From: Flammula alnicola
Lineage: Eukaryota > Basidiomycota > Agaricomycetes > Agaricales > Strophariaceae
NCBI GenBank assembly: GCA_015499995.1
Contig: JADNRV010000003.1
Span: 744,001-808,000, forward strand
DNA: 64,000 bases
Direction: 5' to 3'
Under the pieces are notes generated by a model. That model saw nothing but the letters and a program-made list of their open reading frames with translations. It was not told the origin of the DNA and ran no database searches. The number at the start of each line of letters is the position of its first letter. Position 1 is the first letter of the stretch. Positions 1 through 12,400 of this stretch are shown piece by piece. Made by a program: the position numbers and the translations under genes.

Positions 1-145
1 GAAATCCAATATTAATAAATTCAAATAATTATCGTGAGTGACTAAGCAAACGATGATTAGCAGGCCCCTTTTTTTGGTGTTGCAAGCAAAGCAAAGAACT
101 TCGGTCGGTAAAACTTGATCCATTCCCTTTTTCTTTTCTTCTATT

Positions 146-1773
146 ATGGGTCTCTCTGGTCGTAAAGTGAAGCAGCGCATTTCTGCAGATCCCCGGAATT
201 TATCTTGGGCAGATGGTGTGTCAGGTCGTCTGCACTTTTCGATTGTACTTCCATTTACTCATACATTTCTTTCCAAGACGCTGCTAGGTTTGGTTCGAAC
301 TACCTTCTAAGTTCGGATGGGACTCCTCAAAAGGTCTCGGAGCTGGCGGCGACGGGATGAAATCTCACATCAAGGTTCGCACAAGCTCGACATGCTGGGC
401 ATTGGCGCTGCACAAACCAAAGATCCCAATGGCATCGCGTGGAAGCAGAATCGGGATTTCGAGAATTTGTTACGACGATTGAACGAGAAACTGGACGACG
501 AACAGACACCTGTGGAGGATGAGAAGGAAGACGATGCGGAAGACGACCGACGGAATGTGCAGACGAAGGAGGCAAGAAAAAGAAGAAACGGAAACATAAG
601 GAGACGACTGAAGAGGATGGATCTGAACGAAAGAAGAAGAAAAAGAAGAGCAAGGAGAACAAGGAAGGGGAAGATGAGGAACAGTCTTATCTGTTCAAGT
701 TGACTCCATGCAGCTGGATGCGGTCGTCGAAACAAAATCCGTCTCGGTCGAAGTGAAAAAGCTTGTTGCTCTTCCGCGTCATAGGGCGTACGTTATTTTA
801 TTTATGATCTCTTCAAGCCGCTAATTATTGCGTACAGTCATCGTGCTCGCGCAATAGCAGCAAAAAATATCGCGTCCAAATCGTCTGCACACATATCTGA
901 GATCTTGGGTATCGCTCCGGATCCACTTGTATACCAAAAGGACTCAATGCCCCAGGAAAACTCACCTCGGTCACAGAGACTGACGCCCTTGGCATGGACA
1001 AGATCAAGACATCCACAAAAAGTTTAGCTGACTATTTCAAAGAGAAGCTGGACGCACGCTCGTCAAAGCCCGGATCTGCTACGCCTTCGTCGTCAGCCAG
1101 TGCCGATGAGGCTGACGCTTATGACGCGCCTCGGATGGGCCTGGGGCCTCCCGCATGCGCCTGGAAATTCATTCAGAGACTAGGATCGAAGAAGAGACGC
1201 AAAGAATGGGGCTGTCGAAATTCTCCTCGCTTATGTCTTCCTCCTTCCTTTCTGCAACTTCATTGATTTCTTCATATGTCCCGTCTGCCATGAGAAGGAC
1301 GAGCCGATGGGAGACACAGACGAAGGGCTAGCTCGCATTTCAGAAGTCGAGTCTGACTCTGAGACGAAGGATAGGTCAAAGAAGAGCGAAAAGAAGGAGA
1401 AAAAGAAGAGAAAAGATATCACAGAACACGAAGTAGAAAAGTCGAGAGAAGAAGGAAAGAAAGGCAAAAAGATAAGAAAGGCAAGGGCAAAGTGGAGCTA
1501 GAAGAGGAGAAAGACATAGACGAGGACGAGAAGAAACGGGGAAGAAGGAAAAGAAAGAGAAGAACGCACTGAGAAGCTAAATTGGAGGCGGTGACGGTGG
1601 AGGAGAAAGAGGATAATGAACATAGGGTTGATGGAGACGACACCGCAAAGGCGACCTCAAAGAGAAACGGAAACATAAATCAGAAGGATCAAGTACTACA
1701 CCATGGAGTGGAAGATAGTCGTCAGTCGCGGAAAAAGAAAAAGCATCGGACGTCCAGCAGTGCAGACCCATAG
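146..1773 (+). CDS. PINX1/TMA23-like G-patch nucleolar protein (frame-broken)
   Basis: The start MGLSGRKVKQRI is the usual N-terminus of fungal PINX1-like G-patch proteins. A G-patch follows (FGWDSSKGLGAGGDGMKSHIKV), then LDMLGIGAAQ and NRDFENLLRRLNE. A Lys-rich tail typical of nucleolar proteins comes next, then HRARAIAAKNIASKSSAHIS at 838-898, and a last Lys-rich exon ending at 1773. Family members act in ribosome biogenesis and telomerase regulation in the nucleolus. The first intron starts near 216. The reading frame changes several times without splice sites: between YLL and KFGWD near 305-310, between HIKVRT and KLDML near 388, in the Lys-rich part, and at a G run at 1143-1146. Each change fits the loss of one base. 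It is therefore either a pseudogene or, more likely, a gene with sequence errors. The family call is fairly sure and the exon structure of the 3' half is not. Confidence 0.72.
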
Positions 1774-1901
1774 ATTAGAGGAGTCGTATATACCATCTTC
1801 ATGCAATTCTCTTTTCCCGACTTCAAAAGCAACAAGTTTGATGATTTGGGTATTATCCACGGAGTGATACAGGGTAATTAAAAATCGCAATTATTCTACT
1901 A

Positions 1902-3450
1902 TTAGTCCATTAGTCTGAAATTAATACCTTCAAATTTTTCATCGGGGTACGTGCAATAATGTTCCAATGCCAGCAGGACTTCCGGTATAACATCCTTGTC
2001 GACATCCTTCCCCCAAAGGATATCCAAGTGCTCGTAAGTGTGCAGCGCTTTCGACACGGTGTGGTCGGCAGCTGCGCAAGCATCGTCTCTATGTGCACGA
2101 GACTGTCCGAGTCTCCGTAGAGAAGGACAATAGGGGTAACGATGTTACGCGTTGGGAAGCGCGCAGGTCGGTAGGAGCTAACAGTAGTCCGGACGACCGG
2201 AGACAAGACGTCATCATCGTACATTTGAAACGCGGCATTGCGCATGATCTGGAACCAGTGGACGACCGATTTGACGGAAGCAAAGGAGTAGAGATGGGCG
2301 TATGCTGCGATTTTCTGCTCCATGCTGATGTTGACGCTGTGCCACTTGAACAGCCAGACGAGAGAGAGGTCGATCATCCTAGCGAATATGGGCGGATAGA
2401 TTATGGATTGCCACATGGTTGCGGAGGATAGGATGGATTTGCGGCCAAAGAAGAGGAAGAGAAGAGTTGGGCTGCGGTATCGAAGTACTTGTGATAAATG
2501 ATTGTCTCCAACAAGCTGCGCAAGATAAAACTTACGAAGCCTTCATGAGTCCGTCCACGATGGGTGCAGAGAGTCCTGGAGGACTCATTGCGGGCGCCAG
2601 TGCAATAAATACGTTAACCTTGTCGTTAAGACGTGGGTGTATGCTGAGTGCAGCAAACGCTTGGGCGGTCCCTTGACTGAAGCCGATGTAGCTCAGCGTC
2701 TCCGCCTTGGTAACTTCCAGGATGTGATTTATAGAATCTGGAATGTCATGCCATGCAAAATCGTCCATACTGGATTTTCATGGGTGAGGCTTGTCGCTGT
2801 GGGGCTAAAGCAGAAAAAAATGCGAACCTGAAATCCCAAAACTTTGTCGAGTTAGGGCCATGCCGTATTGATTTCTTCGAGTACTTGTTTCCTCTATGAC
2901 GCGATCAATCGTTATTTATGAGCTGAACGTAAGCGAATGCGCACCTGTTGTTTCCAAGCCAAACGTCATAGCCTTGCTCTGCAAGGACAAAGGGGAGAGA
3001 ACGTCTCGCATCCGTCAAACACACCCACACTTCACTGTTCATCAAGAGTCCGTGATGGAGATATACGACGGGTTTGCCAGTGCTGTGTCCTGGGTGCCTC
3101 TTCTTCTCGCCCATCCTGGATGGTAGTCTATGCAGACCCAAAAGGTAGCCATCCTTGGTCAACACGACATGCTCTTCGTGGGTGTACCCATACATGCTGC
3201 AAAGTTCGCCAAAATCTCTGGCATTCAAAACACGGTCGGCAGCTCTTCTTTCGTCAGAGGGATTCTTCGGTTGTGCAGTTACGCGGAGAAAGAGAGCGCG
3301 AGAGCGACGGTAGAACCAGTTGATAACTGGCTTTGGCAGAAAGAGGATGATAACATGCAGAAAAGACTCGATGGCGAGGAAGGTGAAGCCGAAGATGAGG
3401 GCGGCGTAGTCTCGAAACGACAACCGACCAAGTAACGGAACATGGGCCAT
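1902..3450 (-). CDS. Steryl-ester/triacylglycerol lipase, AB-hydrolase type (one frameshift)
   Basis: This is a TGL1/YEH-like acid lipase that hydrolyses steryl esters or triacylglycerol at lipid droplets or membranes. The start MAHVPLLGRL is followed by a hydrophobic segment near residues 15-45, which fits a membrane anchor. The AB-hydrolase-associated lipase region YTHEEHVVLTKDGYLLGLHRL and the oxyanion motif HHGLLMNSEVW follow. Exons join as GNNR/GNKYSKK, FWDF/SMDDFAWHD and GLMKAS/PTLLFLFGRKS, all on clean GT-AG sites. The nucleophile sits in IGFSQGTAQ and the acid in LLYGDSDSLVH. The catalytic His motif (HTYEHLDILWGKDV) is in another frame, reached by adding one base near 2065-2078. With that correction the protein ends at 1902; as written it ends out of frame near 1910. 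It is convergent with the G-patch gene. Confidence 0.85.
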
Positions 3451-3580
3451 GAAGAGAAAGATGATAATTGTACAAGAGGAGGGATGAAGCAAGCTAGATT
3501 TGAAGATTTTGAGTGGAAACCTGTTTGTGTAAATCACAGTAAGCCCTGTTTTATGGTTAGGGCTTCATTTCATTTCAACC

Positions 3581-5034
3581 ATGAAGAGACCCTTCTCGCG
3601 CACAGTTAGGCGATGTGCAGCTCTGGGTGCTGTCATATATCTGCGCTTTCTCTTCCGAGGCTCAGGGATACCTTAGCGACCGTCATAGCCAACAAAATCT
3701 CAAAGAAACGGTCGATAAAGTCCTCGATGACCGCGTCTCGATTTTCTGCTTTCTGGCAATCCTTTCAACAAAATCGAGATGATCTACGAAAAATCCTGAG
3801 TGTTCAGTCAACTTTGTCTTGCTTGGTCCGCGAGGGGATGTGGAAACCAAGCTTGCGCACTGAACGACCGTGGCCCTCTTTCACGCCAAAGGAAGAGTGC
3901 TCCATACGCTCCAAGCTGGGATCCAGCGCATCGACTCGGAATTCTTCACTAAATATTTGCCAACTGCTTTCAGGCAAAAAAATTCTGTTCGTGGGGCCGG
4001 AAACGACATTCTATCTTCATTCGCTGTGGCTCGACTCTCTCGAAACTCGTGAAAGGCGTTCGTATACCTGTCTAGGGCAAGAGTTCTGCACATTCCACCA
4101 TATCTGTCGTCCACCAGCTGCAGAGATTGACGATTCGGGCGAAATTTCTGGGAGGAAGAAGAAAATGCCAAGCAAAAATTTGCTTTTGACCACGAGATCT
4201 TCTTTGCTTCAATATACTCATTCGACGACTTTGTATGCCTCACAAAACAAGCACGACGAAGGTTATACTGCAGCCGTGGTGGATGAGCAAAGCAATGTAC
4301 GGGTGCCGAATGCTTACTGGCTCAGAAGAGCACGCAAAGCTGGTATCGTGGTCATGAATCGGGGCCCCTTACCAGCTCCAGGCTCGACATACAACTTCGC
4401 GAATGGACTGGTCGGTAACTGGACATTCACTAAAACTTTGTGCGCGGATAACAACTATCTTGACCCCCTTGGCTGCGACGCAACTCTCGGATCCCGTTTG
4501 GTCAATGCTGCCTTGTCCGCGACTACCGATCGTTTCTTGCCTTCTCTCTTGCTGTCACTGCAGGCTATCTCAAAAGACTTTGAAATTGCGAGGTCCTTAC
4601 TTGTCTGGCAGGGAAGTTGGTATATTCAACCACTGTGCGCAAAAGCTGGACTACCTGGCACAATCCCATTACTTCGCGACATTTGGTCCGACAGCGAAGG
4701 CGCATTGATAGATCCCTGGAGCATTTATTACAACTCTCAAGGTGAGAATTTGCTATCACTTTCTCTGCTTGTAGTTGAATGACCAGCGGATCCCTCAGTG
4801 TACATGCATGACCGCCTCCTACCCCAAATTCTTCCTTATTTCAACATCACCTATCTTCCATTGACGATGCCGGCATATGTAAAACCATCGCATCCGCGGT
4901 TTCCTCAGTATCGTGAGGGCTTTTCATGGCGCGGCGCTAAGGATTGTATAAGAGAACCTTGGCCTGGCTTTGGCACGGACGTCCTAGAAGAGACTTTCTT
5001 CAACGCTTTAGCAACGGTGTTATCTCGCCATTGA
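3581..5034 (+). CDS. TBL/PMR5-like PC-esterase-fold type II membrane protein
   Basis: The body carries GKKILFVGPETTFYLHSLWLD, EFCTFHHICRPP, VVMNRGPLPAPGSTY, GNWTF and a C-terminal PLTMPAYVKP..AKDCIREPWPG. These match, in order, the GDS, middle and DxxH blocks of plant TBL/PMR5 and fungal Cas1-like acyl-esterase folds, which modify wall or capsule glycans in the Golgi. The GDS Ser is replaced (GPE) and the DxxH His is Arg, so catalysis by the usual triad is doubtful. An ATG at 3581 starts MKRPFSRTVRRCAALGAVIY, a good signal anchor. An intron from about 4740 to 4798 joins YNSQ to VYMHDR. Frames change twice between 3640 and 3780 without clear introns, so the N-terminal third is unreliable. The family assignment is by motif order only. 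The stop is 46 bases from the convergent IMPACT-domain gene. Confidence 0.55.
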
Positions 5035-5080
5035 CATAGGTCTTCTCTCAGGTTCAATTCGATAGATAGGCATGTTTGGA

Positions 5081-5677
5081 TCATCTCTTTTTCTTCTTTG
5101 CATTGTGTTTGTTGGACGAGGTTGTAGTACTATCAACAACCTTCTCTTTTATAAAGCCTCCATTGCGCAACGCCTCTTTCGCGACACTTGAAATCATCTT
5201 CCAGCGATCCGAACCGAGCTTCGTGCCCCATACCACCTCGATACCACCACAACAACATTTTCGCATTCCAGTGCCTCCAGCAAGCGCGAAAGGCGTTCGC
5301 CGCTACCTCTTTCACCGCCATCGTGTTGTCCGATAATCTTCTTTGACGGGTTGGAGCTGTCAGGGATGACCCGGTACGCGTACATGCAATGCGTCGCCCG
5401 TTTCAAGGCTGGAAGAGAAGTGAGATGGTCGATGAAGCTGGCCAGTTCGGCGGATGTCGGCAGGACGGATGCATGTGCTAAGAATACAGATTTTCGCTCC
5501 CTCACGCGGTCCGAAGCGTATATTGGGTGCTCCCATTGGGCTGTGATAAAGTAAATTGAATTATTATCAGATTTCTATGTTCGGGGAAATATGCCTTGCC
5601 TTCTCTGGTATCGCTTGTACTACCACCTCCGCCTGCCATTGAAAGACGAGAAGCAGCGAATCCTCGTTGGAGGACAT
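5081..5677 (-). CDS. IMPACT/YIH1-family (UPF0029) protein, frameshift in the signature
   Basis: The UPF0029 core is plain: WEHPIYASDRVRERKSVFLAHA, ATHCMYAYRVI, GQHDGGERGSGERLSRLLEAL, ENVVVVVSRWYG, then LGSDRWKMISSVAKEALRNGGF and a Lys-rich end. IMPACT/YIH1 proteins bind GCN1 and restrain the GCN2 kinase during amino-acid starvation. Here the RWD domain of full YIH1 is absent, so this is the short, domain-only type. The signature WYGG..LGSDR is broken: the run CCCC at 5226-5229 (GGGG in the coding strand) needs one more base. The first exon is uncertain. An ATG at 5677 gives MSSNEDSLLL and another frame gives MAGGGGS. The intron ends at CACAG just before the codons for QWEHP, and its donor may be GT or GC. 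The stop lies 46 bases from the convergent neighbour. Confidence 0.82.
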
Positions 5678-6168
5678 TTGCGCACAATGTGTACACTCGA
5701 CGAGCAAGAGAAGTTTGCTTGAAGGATATTGACGATAGAACATAGGGAAGCTTGAAGCTGAGTGTCGACTAGTGTCGGATATGGATTCGGTTGGTCAAGA
5801 ACTGAGTGCCAGCAGCAAATAGAGGACAGCCATATGTCTTGATTGCGAGAAGGAGGAACGTCTAAGAAAAAAAAGGTTGCTGGAAAAGGAGATGCACGTT
5901 GCTCCGAAGCTGCGGTGCTCGTGCCGGTTGATCAGATGCCTCTGTCGAGAACACACTGTGCTTGCTCTTTCGGCCATGGCCACGACACAGAATATGGAAC
6001 CTGTCTCTTTCGAACTTATCTTAGTACCTCCCTTTGGCCATCTGAGTCAGGATGCTCCGATCTAGAGGCGTATAATGCATCTCAGACCGGTCTTTACATC
6101 TGGTTCAAAGCTTGCCTGGAACACCTCAATCTACTCAGTCATCCTCGTCAAGCAGACTTTCCTAAGCT
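5678..6168. promoter_or_regulatory. Divergent spacer between IMPACT-domain and glucosamine-6-phosphate deaminase genes
   Basis: About 490 bases lie between two genes that point away from each other, so both promoters should be here. There are open frames of 60 to 116 codons but none shows a known motif. I see no clear TATA box or repeat. Confidence 0.4.
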
Positions 6169-7559
6169 ATGCGTTCGTGTCTTCTTGCTCTAACGCCAAA
6201 GTCTTATCTAACCTATTCCATCCGCTAGGTTTGATTATTCGCGAGGATGTCCACTCAGTGGGAGACTACATTGCAAACTACGTCTGCAAGAGGTTGGTTT
6301 ACACCACTGAGCGACGTCTGCTGGCGCTGAATTTTTCGTGTTCTGAAGGATTAATGACTTTGCTCCTACCCCTGGCCGGCCATTCGTCCTGGGTCTGCCC
6401 ACCGGGTCGTCGCCAATACCGACGTACAAATCCCTCATTAAGATGGTCAAGGAGAAGAAGCTATCGTAAGTCGGCGCTCAACATGTGAAACCATACCTGC
6501 TTGTTGACGAGGGCGTCGTTTCAGATTCAAGAACGTCGTTACTTTCAATATGGACGAATACGTAGGACTCCCCGCGATCACTCTGAATCCTATCATACCT
6601 TCATGTTCCGCGAGTTTTTCTCTCATAGTACGTTGGCCATCTTCCTTCTATCGCGCTTCTTAGCTAACAACAAGACCGATAGTCGATATCCCTCCTTCTC
6701 AAGTAAACATCTTGAACGGCAACGCGGAAGACTTGATCGCAGAATGCAAGGCCTACGAACAGCGCATTAAGGAATTCGGCGGGATTGAACTTTTCCTAGG
6801 TGGAATCGGCGAGGATGGTCATATTGCATTCAATGTATGCAATGTTCTTATCGCTCTTCCCGTGAAATACACTGACTGTCCAAACCCCTTCTTCCCCAGG
6901 AACCTGGTTAGCGAGACCATTGCTACGGTCGCACCAAGTCCTCGTTGGCTTACCCATGTTCCATATAGGATCTCCCTTGCGTCGAGGACAAGGATCAAGA
7001 CCCTCGCGTATGATACAATCCTTGCCAATGCGCGCTTCTTCAACAACGACGTCTCCGCCGTCCCTCGGATGGCTCTTACCGTAGGTGTGGCGACTGTGCT
7101 CGATGCGAGAGAAGTCGTCGTCGTCGTAACGGGACAACGGAAAGCTTTGGCGCTTAATAAAGCCATAGGTGAGCTCACACGTCATGCCCTCATCATTAGC
7201 ATATCTCTAAATGTTGTTATGTTTTCAGAGGAGGGAGTAAACCATCTCGTAAGTTCCTTATTCTGGGCTGTACGGTTCCGAATTGACGTTTATTACGATG
7301 CTAGTGGACGCTCTCCGCTCTCCAACTCCATCCATGGGCCCTTATTGTCACTGACGAAGATGCTACAGCAGGTACGGCCGTTTATCCATTAGCACATCTT
7401 CTTCAGTGCAATAGCTAAATATTAACTCAAGAACTGCACGTTAAAACTGTCAAATATTTCAAGTCAATCGAACGCGTTCAGGATGAGGTCGAACGGACCC
7501 AGGCTGAACTTAAAGCAAGAGGCAAAATAACGGAAGAGCAACTCGGCAGCTTGGAGTAG
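6169..7559 (+). CDS. NAG1: Glucosamine-6-phosphate deaminase (isomerase)
   Basis: It converts glucosamine-6-phosphate to fructose-6-phosphate and ammonia in the cytosol, feeding N-acetylglucosamine from chitin into glycolysis. Motifs in order are [65 protein letters not shown], the split [33 protein letters not shown] and [24 protein letters not shown]. The first exon is only ATGC (6169-6172); its intron ends at 6228 and gives M-R-L-I-I-R. EPG comes from a 7-base exon at 6900-6906. Two one-base losses are inferred: in the C run at 6570-6573 (GLPRDH, invariant) and in 6969-6976 (GSSLASR, where one T is missing). The last residues are EEQLGSLE. The family call is near certain. Confidence 0.93.
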
Positions 7560-7910
7560 TGATATCTTATTGCATATCCGCCATGTATGTATTAAATAGA
7601 TTGTATGGCGCAAATTATGGAAAAAGGAAATTATGCAGGATTTCTACAGGTCCTGCAAGCTGCTCGCTGATCGGCACGCAAGCTGCAGAAAAAACGTTTC
7701 TTCTCAAGTGTATTCAATTAACCTCTTAGCTCCATGTTACCTCTATAGAGCAGACATTACTCTTCTTCAGAGCTGCAAGGCGAGAAAGCCAAGTTTCAAA
7801 TTCCCTTCACAAAGTCAAAGTTATAGTCACATGACCTTTGTTCTCGCTTCTAATTATAACCCCGTCCACCTTTTGTTTCTACCAGCTTTGACTAATTCTC
7901 AGAGTGTATC
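7560..7910. other. Intergenic, 350 bases
   Basis: This holds the 3' flank of the deaminase and the promoter of the Mtf2-like gene. An open frame crosses it but has no recognisable protein signal. I see no repeat or RNA gene. Confidence 0.5.
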
Positions 7911-9329
7911 ATGCTCTCTCGCTATCAATTATCGTCCCATTTATCGAAAACGGCTTCTACTTGTAAGTTGGCTATACCAGTTACCGCAAGTCATATTAAT
8001 CTCAGCTCTTGTAGATGGTTTTTCGGTTACAAAAACATCACCAATTCCAAGCAGTAGCAGGTCAGGTTCTTCGTTTCGCGCCAGCGCAGCACAAATACGT
8101 TCTTTCATAACGACGACGGAACCACTTTTGAATTCTCATCGCTTTTCGTGCGTACTAATGGCTGACTTGATGTGCCATTTCTGATCCTTAAATTTAGTGA
8201 TCCTTCCTATTCTAAATCCGGTTCTCTCTTCTCATATGAAGACTCTATGGATGAAGTATTCGGTGACCTTGAGGGGCCATCCGCCACTCGCACAAGCGCA
8301 CGCCATCCCAGAAGTTTTCTCGACCTCCTGCAACGAAGGCACGGCAAACAATGACAGAGCGCGAGACAAAAGTGCTCACTGGTATGCTCGACATGATCTT
8401 TGCATCGAAGGGGTCCGAGGAAGATCAGCCGAAAACATTGTTGGAGTCCATGACAAGCCCGAGCGAAGGTGGCGTTGGTCCGATTCATGTCGACGACCTT
8501 TTTGGCCGACTGCGTCGATTCGCGGCAAGACCCACCCAAAAAGCCAGATCAAGAGCAGCGGAGATGCTAGACAAAAAGAAGGAGCAGATGAGTTACTGTA
8601 CTGACGACCAACAACTCTTGCAGTGGGCGTCTCGAGAGGTCTTCGACGAGTCGGTGAGGTACGAAGAGGCAGCAAAACGCGCCATTGCAGAAGCGTCCAA
8701 CTCGGGCAGCACCACCACACAGGCCCCTCCCCTCCAATCCCCAATATACCCTCAAATGATCGCACACCTGATGCAAACATTTCGCGTTCAGTATCACGAC
8801 CCCAATCTCGCGCTTTTCATCTTCAACCACGCACAGAACTCTCCATCGTGTCTTACGTCTTTGGCTGCTCGACAGATGCATACAACGAACTCATCGAGAC
8901 GCGTTGGACGGCCTTCAAGGATTTAAAAGGTGTTCTTGCCGCAGTCAATGAAATGGAGGTGAACGCTGTTCCAATTAATAGCAGGACTCGCAAACTGGTG
9001 GACGACATTCGGCTGAGCTGGGCCGAGAACTGCACCTAGGGAATAATGAGGATACCAAGACGCTGGCCAGCATCGAAGAAACGTTGTCTCGTATGGCTCG
9101 CCACTCAAAAAGGTCTGCCAAGACGGGATGGGATACATGGAAGAAGGAAGTTTTGGACGATGGTGATGACGACGGTTTTGACGACTGGGCGTCAGTTGAC
9201 CTAACCAAGTTTGGTGAGCCCGAACCACAAGCTCAAGACCGGTTCCGACGGCCAGGAAAAGGCGGCCAAGTGGGCAACAAAAATTTCCGTAATCGATCAT
9301 CGCACAAGTCCCAGGAGAGTTACCTGTAA
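7911..9329 (+). CDS. Mtf2-like mitochondrial protein (three frameshifts)
   Basis: The conserved part matches the fungal Mtf2-like C-terminal domain: IYPQMIAHLMQTFRVQYHDP, LALFIFNHA, LSIVSYVFGCSTDAYNELIETRW, FKDLKGVLAAVNEMEVNAV and INSRTRKLVDDI. In yeast, Mtf2 supports mitochondrial RNA processing and translation. The inferred N-terminus, MLSRYQLSSHLSKTAST then QIRSFITTTEPLLNSHRF, is rich in Ser, Arg and hydrophobic residues, as expected for mitochondrial import. Introns run from 7963 to 8014 and 8148 to 8197. The remaining exon changes frame three times, near 8330-8345, 8834-8841 and 9010-9015. Each change is corrected by adding one base, and the frames meet in the middle of conserved text. 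The end is DRFRRPGKGGQVG with a basic tail. The start is an inference from the targeting-like sequence. Confidence 0.65.
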
Positions 9330-9474
9330 CGATCCTCAATGGGCTACATAGGCACGACCATGATATGGTATATATTATTCAATTAATACTAGAAATATGC
9401 GTCAAAACAAGGTATAATCGAAGGGAATTCCAACCAACAAAAGAATATGTATAACCCACGCGAAGAAAGTACCG

Positions 9475-12400
9475 TCACTGATCTGGTCGTTGGGATCTAT
9501 TTCGAGGCTTCTTGGGAGCCGGTACACTAGCCACGGCACCCAAACCATGAATCGGCTTGTAATTATTATCCACTTCGTCGCAGCGTAGATGGAGCAGTAA
9601 ATTGTACACAAAGATTTGCTCGTACCTGCGAACATAAATAAAAGGAGGTCACGGAATGAAAAAATCGTAAGAACTCACTGAGCGTTGGTGAATACAACAG
9701 ACATTGATTCTGAATTGCAGCGCAAGAGATTTGGTGCCATCACCAGTGCCAGGTTCGCAGGCGTCATTTTCGTAACACTCTGGGCGCGGTCTTCGAGGAA
9801 CAATTGCAAGAAACTGACGACGAAAAGAACAACGCGCCGGTTGATAGTAGGAAGCCGTTCGACGATCTGAATGCATGCTTCCGGATCTTTGGAATTCTGG
9901 ATGCACTCGTTGTACAGCTCCTCCGGCACGAGAGGATCGCAAAGCTCGCGTAACCACAATTTCATGAGCGATGCTAGAACGTGTGGGTCGTCCACTCCAT
10001 CGAGAGTATAGTAGCCACGATCGATGCGGAGCTTGAGGCCCGAAACAGAGTCATTATCCCCTGGAACGCGGAAAATACCCTCTGCTTTCGTGCCTCCAAG
10101 CGCAAGAATGCCATCCGCAAGAAACGGAAGGATGATTGGTATTTTCTGATGTGGGTAGTTTCGTTCTTGGAGCCTGATGATGGCATCTAGAGATTCTCCA
10201 AATGTTGACGGATTGAACGCAGCATCCTAGAAAGAGAAATAAATACAACGCGGTTCCAGACCCCAGGTATTTTGCACATGTGTGTTAGGCTTACCGAGGC
10301 GGTTTCAATTTCTGCTATCATCGGCGGTTTTCCTCTTGGGCCCTTCTTAGAAATTGAACTGAGTCGCCGTAAACAATGTTTGGCCATGACATCCACTCGT
10401 CCTTCCTGCTGCGTGGTGTGCTTCTGGATGAAGGCTTGGAGGTATGTTTCGAAATTCTTCGACGGCGGGAAGCTTATAAGAAGGACACAGAGAAGTTGCC
10501 ACCCTTTGAAGACACTCTCCCTGCAATGGCATTAGTAAGCGAGATCGTATGTCAAGGTGCATCCTACTTACTTGCTTGGGTTACCAGTCAACTGTTTCAT
10601 CAACTGGCAGTAAATTTCGTCCCTCAATTCACCATGCTTGAGGCCCTCGCTTAGCAGCCATCTTTCCTCCTCTAAAATGCTAACAGCATAACTCGAAAGC
10701 GATGTGGTCGAAGTATTGATAGAATTGACCATAGAAATATGGTTGTCTGGTTGTAGTCGGACGTTGACGGGCTTTTCACGTTCACGATCCCCCATGATAT
10801 GTTGGATGACCTTGAAGACTTTGACGGCATCCTTGTTCAGTGCACGGTTAAGTACAAGGAGAGGCGACGCTAACGGAACCTATACGCGAGAATGGTTCTT
10901 GTCAGTACTTACGCGAAGATCAAATTCCTAAATCTTGTACCTTCTGCCAGGTCATCAGCTGCGCAACTGGGACTCTCCTCCTAAATATAAAACCCGTTCG
11001 GTGCGTGAAAAGTATTGCTTGGCATAATCCGACTCCGAAAAGTGCTGGATGTCTGTCGAGAGGGCATGTGGAAGTATTGGATACGTCCTGCAGGACAAAA
11101 TTAAATAAATCATGTACTTTCAATTTTAACGTAAATATATACCCAGAACTAAGCGTTGCAACAGATGCTCCTCGAATCATGGGTCGAGTTGGAGCCTCAA
11201 CAGAAATTGGCTTGCCAGTAGCTCTGTTCTTGACGGGACTCATTTGCAAAGTTGCAGCTGTAGATGACATCTGTAAATATTGCTATCACTGCAACATCTT
11301 ACAATATTTTCTTACCATGGTTGAGTATCGGGCTGCTTATTCCCTTTCCGCCTACTGTAGGCCGATGTTTGGGAGTCTCTGGAATGGGCCGCGAGGGTGA
11401 TGGAGGAGCATCTCGAATTCTTCTCTTAGATGGCGTGGCTGGCCTTTCGTCCGTAGAAGACCCATATCCGATATTGATGCTCTCAACGGTTGAGCCTTCA
11501 ATCAAGGATTTCTGGATCGAGCCATGTCCACTTTCAGAGCGCGAGGTTGACAGAATTTCTAGAGCCGCATCGAGGCTTTGAGGTTGCTGTGGGCGGTGTG
11601 ATGTGTACGAAGACGACTTCGATCGAGAGCGAGGCGGTGATTCTGGAGCACGCAATTGTTGTTCGTGGCTCTGTGATTTCCTTCCAGGAGAATCTTCCTC
11701 CCTTGGCACCGTTAATCTATCTTTGTTGTCTTCGCCATTTGACATTATAGAGGACCTCGATGCAATAGAAGGTGGCGCCGACGCGTCTGTTGTATTGGGG
11801 GAGCCAGGGATAGGAGTTAGTTTCACACTGATGACATTCTGTCGTTTCGAGATAGATGAATAGTTATGCGAGGCAGGATCACCAGATATGGATTTCCGCA
11901 TGGAAGACTTCGTGTCATTGGCTAGATGCAAACCGTTAGTCTGAACGGATGGATGTGAGTGTTCCTGAATTGAATCCTGGTGTATAAAGTTCAGTAAGAA
12001 TGGTGAAATAAGCGATTTTGTACTTACTTGATTGCTCGTTGTGGGCACCAGTTTAGAGAAATGGTCGAACGTGGTTTGTGACAGGCGACGACCGACAGCA
12101 GTATTCTGAATGAACGAATGTTTAGTGCATGCTGTGGACATTGCCATAGTCCAAACGTACTTGGAGAATGCCCAGAGGAATAACGAAGCCAGAAGGTCGC
12201 TCCCATTTCGTCTCGCCAGTTTTCGTTTGATAATAGTAGGGCAATCCTCCTCGAGACTCATCGCTGAGTTCCCACCATTCTCCCTCTTCGCTGGGAGGTA
12301 ATCTGCACAGAAAGGTGAGAACAGGGTATCGGTAGATGCTATCATGACATACACGAAAGTTCCAACGGGAGGATCCCAGCTGACTTGCCCAGTGGCAGGG

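Noticed and set aside
7633..8184. Open frame of 183 codons on the + strand
   Set aside because: It runs over the promoter, first two exons and introns of the Mtf2-like gene. The spliced reading with a targeting-like N-terminus explains the region better.
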